Assembly: GCA_036346395.1 (NCBI GenBank)
Contig: CM070601.1
Coordinates: 12,087,763-12,151,762 of the forward strand
DNA length: 64,000 bases
From: Hsuehochloa calcarea
Lineage: Eukaryota; Streptophyta; Magnoliopsida; Poales; Poaceae
Reading direction: 5' to 3'
This document shows, in pieces, positions 58,938 to 64,000 of this stretch. The notes under the pieces are model-generated. The model had not been told where the DNA came from, did not search any database, and worked only from the letters and a program-made list of their open reading frames with translations. Position numbers and translations under genes: made by a program. Every line of letters starts with the position of its first letter. Position 1 is the first letter of the stretch.

Positions 58938-60130
58938 TTAATTTGATGTCGAACAATCTGCTGTGTCAGTCTTGATGACTCTGGTATTATACGAACCGCA
59001 GAAGCCGCATTTGTGATACAGCCAATGGAATCGAGATCTCCCTTTTCTTTCACAGTCGTTACAAAGTATATCCTGGACCAATCAGGCAACGCAATCGTAA
59101 ATCCTTCGACCAATGGAAATAATGAAATCGGGAATAGGAGAATGATGTACCTGACACCGATCCCGGTATTCCTCAGGAAGCTCTTCTGAAGCCAGCAAGC
59201 CATCAAGCATGCCAAAGTACACCTGCAGACAAACGAGACGATAAGAACTTTACTGAACTGAGAAAGGGACTGCAGAGCGTAACTCAGCAAGATCTGTTAA
59301 CAGAAAAAGATGCCCAGAGAACATATTGATAGACCGTTCGGGAAGCCTAACATCAGACAGATGCATCGAGCCAAAATATTACTAATTTCACTCTTAAGCA
59401 TGTATAGTTGCCTAGATGCTGCCACTTTATAATCCAAAAGAGCATAAGAAACAGAGCTCTGTATTTGTAAAAATGAGGACTCAAGAAGGACCAACTTCAA
59501 TAGGATAGCCTGTAATGAGATTAGTTTATCATAGATCGATCACCAAAGTCTGCTTATTGACCCTTCTTTTTAAAATGGCATTTAAATAAAGATACTTGCC
59601 AGTTTCAAAACATGGAGTTTTGGAATTTTCTAGTTTCCATAAAATAGAACAAGGCTTAGTGGGTTACCCAAAAGAGGAAAACCAAACATATTCATCGTCT
59701 CATCAATGGTAAACGCAAAAGCAGTCTTGGTATTGAAGTGGTGTAGCTTACCGTCATATCTCCCAAGGATTTGCAGCAGATTGGACAGGTGTAGTGAGTA
59801 CAAGTGTATGCCTGAAATTGTCAAACTTATCAGAACAGACTCAAGCCAGAAAGTACATCAGAAACATGCATCATATTGTGACTAGATTATCATACCCGAA
59901 AACAAGCTGAATGCATGAAATGGCCACAAGGAAGACCTCGAACTGCTGCACTTGATGTAAATAGGAAGTCACAACAGATTGGACAATTCATCTCTAGCAT
60001 CTTTTCTCGACATTTGTGTTCTATCAATTTTATGCCAAGGCAACAATTGCACTTCATACAATGGAAGAAATCGGTGCCCAATCCTTCCCCAAGACGACAC
60101 AAATTACAAAAAGGGCAATGATACACACTC
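58938..60130 (-). pseudogene. C-terminal exons of a BRUTUS/HRZ-type RING E3 ligase
   Basis: Four minus-strand exons: 60130-59896, 59811-59752, 59222-59151 and 59072-58938 (stop TAA), with clean GT-AG borders and an uninterrupted 166-residue reading. In order: CTCHY-type zinc finger (VYHCPFCNLCRLGEGLG, FFHCMKCNCCLG), RING (MNCPICCDFLFTSS, LPCGHFMHSACF, YTCPICCKSLGDM), YFGMLDGLLASEELPEEYRD, and a zinc ribbon (ILCNDCERKG, CGFCGSYNTRVI). In intact BTS/HRZ proteins, N-terminal hemerythrin domains sense iron and oxygen and the RING ubiquitinates iron-response transcription factors. Those hemerythrin and CHY exons are absent: 150 bp upstream of the first exon a copia LTR starts, and beyond it the gene's own 3' flank is repeated. 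Hence a truncated duplicate, though no stop or frameshift has yet appeared. Confidence 0.88.
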
Positions 60131-61171
60131 CTGAAAAGCTCTCAGAATTAGGAGTCTCTCCAAAATATTGCAAAAGAAGGACCACATTAATCGAGATTGT
60201 AGTTCTAAGTAATGCAATGCAATTAATTAAACCAATGCATCCTATAATACATTACACATGAAACCAATGAAAGGTTCTCACTGTTAGAGATATATGTATA
60301 GTTGTGTTATTCCCCATTGTTATGAAGAGTTATTTGCATATTTACCTCCTATACTTGTCTATATATACTGACCCATTGGCCCCCTGAGAATACAAGTTGC
60401 TATTCCTAACATGGTATCAAAACCCATTAGGGTTACCTCTCCGGACGCGCAACTCGTCCTCCACCCCTGACCTAGCCGCCGCTGGCTTGCCGCTGTCGCC
60501 GGCCTCACTTCCCCGCCATTGTCGTCGGCCTTCTCTCCCACCGCGCCACGCTGGTCTTTGCTCCCACCGCACTCTCTCTGTCTTCTGCCAACCTCTAGGT
60601 CGCCAAGCCTCGGCGTCTTGTCTTTGCGCCAAGCCGCCCATCGGGTTGGATCGGGCCGTCGTCGCCTCGACGTCCTCTCGCTTCCGCGCCGCCAAGCCGC
60701 CCATCGGGTTGGATCGGGCTGCCACTGCCTTGACGTCCTCCGCTCCCGCGTCGCCAAGCCGCCGGGCTCGATCGCCGCCTCCATCTGCCGCCAGAGCTTC
60801 ATTGCCGTCCGCCACCGCGCTCGTCGTCCGTCGACTCGTCGACCTCGGCCGCCGACTTCGTCGCCGCCGCGGTGAACCTCGGCCATTGCTCGAGTCAGCT
60901 CGCCGCCGTAAGCGCCGCTCTGTCGCCGTCGCCGATCCATCCGGCGGCGCCGTGCGTGCAGTGTCGATGCGCCGCCACAAGCCGTCGCCACGAGGGAACC
61001 TAGTTCCCCGTCCGCCTCGTCCTCTCTCTCGGTGTGGCCGTGTGGCCGGCCCGGTTGGTGTTTTTAAGCGGAGCCGGCCCGTTATTCGGTAAAAAAACGT
61101 TGTTCTAACCACCGCGCCGTCGGTAGCGCTGTTAGACCGTTGCATTGGTCATTGCGCCGTCGGCCCCGCTA

Positions 61172-62206
61172 CCAATGGGCACGGTTTCCTTCCCTCGCTG
61201 TCCGGTGATCTTCGATGGTGTTAATTACACCGACTTCGTGTCTCACATGCGCATCCACATGCGAGGTCTTCGTCTCTGCGGCGTCCTCTCGGACGATGTC
61301 ACCTGCCCGCCTTGCCCTACTCCTCCGACGAACTTCGTCTGTTGCGGACCGCCCAGAAGCGGTAAACAAAGGCTGTGTCAGGCCAGCTGGGCTTGCTGAT
61401 GAGAAGGCTGCCTCTGCCTATCAAGAGGCTCTGGATTCCTACATGGATCGATTGACCGCCTACACTCAGTGGTGCGGCGACGACGCTCGGGCTGCTGCTA
61501 TCTTCATCGCCAGTGTCGAGCCTCGGTTATCTTCTGAGGTTGTGGGACTTCTTTCGGCTGTCGAGATGTAGACTCACCTTCATCAGCGCTACGAACCCTC
61601 TGGAGATGCCCTCTACCCGTCCGTGGTTCGCCAGAGCACTCTCTTGGCCAGGTGATGCTCTGTTGACGCCTTCTACGCTCGAGTTCTCTTTGTGCGGTGT
61701 CACCGGACTCTCTTCGCCTTCTTGGTATCGCTCTGTTCGTCTTTGCTTGGCTGTACATGCGGACCTAGAGTTTCAGCATATCTACGAGTTCCTTACTCGC
61801 ATTCGTCCTGAGTTCGAGCGAGGCGTGCCCGGCTTCTTACGCGCCACCTCGTGTCACTCTTACGGAGGCTCTTACCGAGATACGTGCGAGAGGAGACTCG
61901 CCTAAATGGTCTTGATGCGATGCCACTCCTCCGTGCTCGCCGCTCGTCCACCTGCTACACCGACCACTCTACGCTTCAGTACACTGCCTCCTCCAGTGGC
62001 TGCCACAGGTGGTGGTGGCCACCCTCCATCTGGCGGTGGCCGTCCTCGCTGCTCCTACTGCGACAAGGTCGGCCACATTGAGTCCCAGTGCTATAAGAAG
62101 CAACGGCATCTTTCACGCCGTTCTTCTCCTAGCACCGCACCGGTCTTCTACATCGGCGTCGCATCGACTCCTTCAAAGATTGCTCTCACCGGCGGGAGAT
62201 AGCCGA
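61172..62206 (+). pseudogene. Copia gag with CCHC zinc knuckle
   Basis: Start MGTVSFPRCPVIFDGVNYTD at 61172, then YMDRLTAYTQWCGDDARAAA and IASVEPRLSSEVVGL. After a stop and frameshifts come RYEPSGDALYPSVVRQSTLL, ADLEFQHIYEFLTRIRPEFE, and the knuckle CSYCDKVGHIESQC at about 62050-62091. Broken by at least three frameshifts or stops. Confidence 0.85.
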
Positions 62207-62309
62207 ACCGGACGTCGCTTGCCGCTTGGTTCTCCCGCCAGCGGGTTACGCTCGACTCTTGGGTAATGAGAAACCACCTCCTACACAGTCAGGTACCTCC
62301 CCATGGATT

Positions 62310-63089
62310 CTTGATTCCGAGTATCATTTCACATGACTTCTGATCCTTCCACTCTGTCTTTCATTACACCTCTTGATTTCCCTGTCAGTGTTCTTACTGC
62401 GTATGGTACCTCTCTTTCTGTCTCTGGTCGAGGACCTCTTAGCAACTCATCATTTCATGTTCCTTTTGTTGCTCACGTCCCTCGCTTAACCATGCAGCTT
62501 CTTTCTGCTGAGCAGATTATTGACCTTGATTGTCGGGTCATTCTTGACTCTGACTCTTGTTGTGTTCAGGACCGCCACACGGGGGCTCTGGTTGGTTCTG
62601 CCCCTCAGCGCCTTGACTCACAACGTCTCTGGGAGCTTGACTGGCTTCACCTTCCTTTCGCCGCCGTCGCCGCCCGATCTCCGCTTACGCCACTCGCCTA
62701 CCAGCTCTTTCCAGCAGTGGCATCACCGTCTTGGTCATCTGTGTGGATCTCGTTTGTCATCTTTAGTTCGTCGTGGTCTTCTGGGATCTGTCTCAGGAAA
62801 CGTGTCTTTAGATTGTCAGGGCTGTAAGTTAGGGAAACATATTCAGCTTCCCTATTCTCATAGTGAGTCAATGTCTCAGCGACCATTTGATCTTAGTCAT
62901 TTAGATGTTTGGGGTCCAGCTCCCTTCCTTTCGAAAGAGGGCCCTCGATATTATATCATTTTTATAGATGACTTCTCTCACCACACTTGGATATATTTTA
63001 TGTCTTCTCGTAGTGAGGCCTCTATCTATAAACAATTTGCTACTATGGTTCACACACGTTTTCCACTCCTATTCGTGTTTTTCGTGTGA
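62310..63089 (+). pseudogene. Copia protease and integrase start, truncated at the duplication junction
   Basis: Protease-side sequence at 62310-62650 (SFHMTSDPSTLSF, SVSGRGPLSNSSFHVP, RLTMQLLSAEQI). After a frame change follow the pre-integrase and integrase: WHHRLGHLCGSRLSSLVRRG, CQGCKLGKHIQLPY, HLDVWGPAPFLSKEGPRYYI and IFIDDFSHHTWIYFMSSRSE. A one-base loss shifts the frame near 63060. The element ends in TPIRVFR-like sequence just before 63090; the second catalytic Asp and the Glu are absent. Confidence 0.88.
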
Positions 63090-64000
63090 CGAACATAAGC
63101 CTGTACTAAGTGGTTGCTGGGCTTAAGCAAGTTTTGGGTTACATCGTCGTTTTGGTAACAGATGTCCTCGCTAAGGCTTATTGGATAGAGAGGGATTGAA
63201 CATAATTCTTCCGTATTAAAAGATATTTTAGTTCAAATTCCCTGCTAAATCACTGTATATCCAAACATACTTTAAATAGGAGATTGACTCACCCGGCAAT
63301 CAATCACTGAATGTACAGGTCATAGATTTATTCTCGGTCTCCGCAGTTCTAGACACGTGCTAGTTGGTGCACTCGTGTATGCACCCACTGTTGTTTTCTT
63401 GAAAAAATAAGAAATTTGTTTAGATATGCATAAGAAATTTGTTTAGATATGCGCTCATGGAGCAAATAGAAGAAGATGGACTAAACTGACGATCACTGGG
63501 CGGTTTATACGGATCGAGTGGAAGAGCAACTGCGACACACCCCAAGGCCCAAATCCATACCATTGCTTATGATTTTGTCCCAGATTAATCTAAAAGATTA
63601 ACCTAGTTAATAACTTGATACTGTTTTTTAGATGAATACTAGACTGTCGAGTGGCAAGCATAGCTATCAAATTCATAACCTGGGCACTTAGCTCGTAAGT
63701 CCACAGACCAGCCCGCACTAGTCCGGCGTCCGGGGGGACTCTTTTTAGACTTTTACCAAGCAGCACAGTTGCACGGTAATGAATACCGACGCTGGGACCT
63801 TTGTAATTTGTAACAGATGACCACAGTTACCAGCTTTTGTAATTTGTAACAGATGACCACAGTTACCAGCTTTTGTAACAGTTGCACGGTAATGAATACC
63901 GACGCTATAGTGAACTGAGAGCATAACTGCATGGCTAGCCAAAAGTGAACCGGCTACGTAATGACTTATTAAGTATCACAGCAACACACACAAATGTTGA
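63090..64000. repeat. Segmental duplication, copy B (runs off the window)
   Basis: Near-identical to 57998-58873. It carries an extra 36-bp tandem copy of AATTTGTAACAGATGACCAC-type sequence at about 63841-63876. It stops at the window edge 65 bp short of the position matching the HRZ stop codon, so a second set of HRZ exons is expected just outside. Confidence 0.95.

Larger units (their letters stand above)
60282..63089 (+). mobile_element. Truncated copia element next to the HRZ fragment
   Basis: A short LTR-like start (60282-60411, TGTTAGAGATAT to CCTAACA) is followed directly by a TGGTATCAAAACCC primer-binding site. Then come a GC-rich leader, gag, a CCHC knuckle, protease and the start of integrase, all plus strand. 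It stops at 63089 inside the integrase core, where the duplicated HRZ flank begins; the rest of pol and the 3' LTR are missing. Several frameshifts exist. It is a different copia family from the elements at 37354 and 51493. Confidence 0.88.

Noticed and set aside
60397..61145. Frames of 231-242 codons on both strands after the copia LTR
   Set aside because: Arg/Ala-rich GC-driven frames in the element's leader; gag starts later at 61172.
1..64000. CRISPR arrays, bacterial operons, phage or plasmid systems
   Set aside because: All coding evidence is plant nuclear with introns and retrotransposons. The tandem repeats seen lie in LTRs and lack the repeat-spacer structure.
1..64000. tRNA, rRNA or miRNA genes
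   Set aside because: I saw no cloverleaf-like or conserved rRNA sequence. The only strong long hairpin is the copia gag inverted repeat, which is far larger than a miRNA precursor. A covariance-model scan was not possible here.

Overview
This is nuclear DNA of a grass (Poaceae). The evidence is intron-containing plant genes with GT-AG splice sites and GC-rich first exons, next to dense nests of Ty3/gypsy and Ty1/copia retrotransposons, solo LTRs, a LINE fragment, MITE-like elements and a plant-mobile-domain fossil. A panicoid grass is plausible, but the species cannot be fixed by eye. Bacterial features (operons, ribosome binding sites, CRISPR) do not apply.

Host genes. (1) DUF1639 gene A, minus strand, 1257-2025, three exons. 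(2) DUF1639 gene B, plus strand, 27027-27825, three exons. (3) DUF1639 gene C, plus strand, 32430-33343, two exons. (4) A TRM/LONGIFOLIA-type gene (VARLMGL motif plus DUF4378 C-terminus), plus strand, 47537-51292, five exons, 933 aa. (5) The last four exons of a BRUTUS/HRZ-type iron-sensor E3 ligase, minus strand, 58938-60130; the hemerythrin and CHY portions are absent from the window.

Repeat layout. 2.5-5.7 kb: unclassified repeat, then gypsy-LTR-like sequence ending in a 26-bp minisatellite. 5658-7253: minus-strand copia solo LTR inside that minisatellite. 7413-16433: decayed minus-strand gypsy element (gag, RT, RNase H, integrase remnants, one LTR piece, plus-strand reading frames near its 3' end). 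17.6-20.5 kb: broken plant-mobile-domain (PMD) gene. 21188-21845 and 25727-26538: two gypsy-type solo LTRs with perfect target-site duplications, the second just upstream of DUF1639 gene B. 28.4-29.3 kb: 5'-truncated LINE. 30.1-30.5 kb: MITE cluster upstream of gene C. 35.1-35.9 kb: copia fragment. 36-40.5 kb: LTR-like sequence carrying a copia element (37354-39632) whose gag is present twice, head to head. 51493-55824: young, internally deleted copia element inserted antisense just past the TRM stop codon. 60282-63089: copia element inserted upstream of the HRZ exons and cut off in its integrase, followed by a second copy of the HRZ 3' flank that runs to the window end.

Most notable: the gag inverted repeat inside an LTR-bounded copia element (a possible natural hairpin-RNA source); the roughly 5.1-kb tandem duplication that leaves an HRZ tail next to a copia element; three DUF1639 genes within 32 kb; and CGACCA-rich arrays that recur in several different LTRs.
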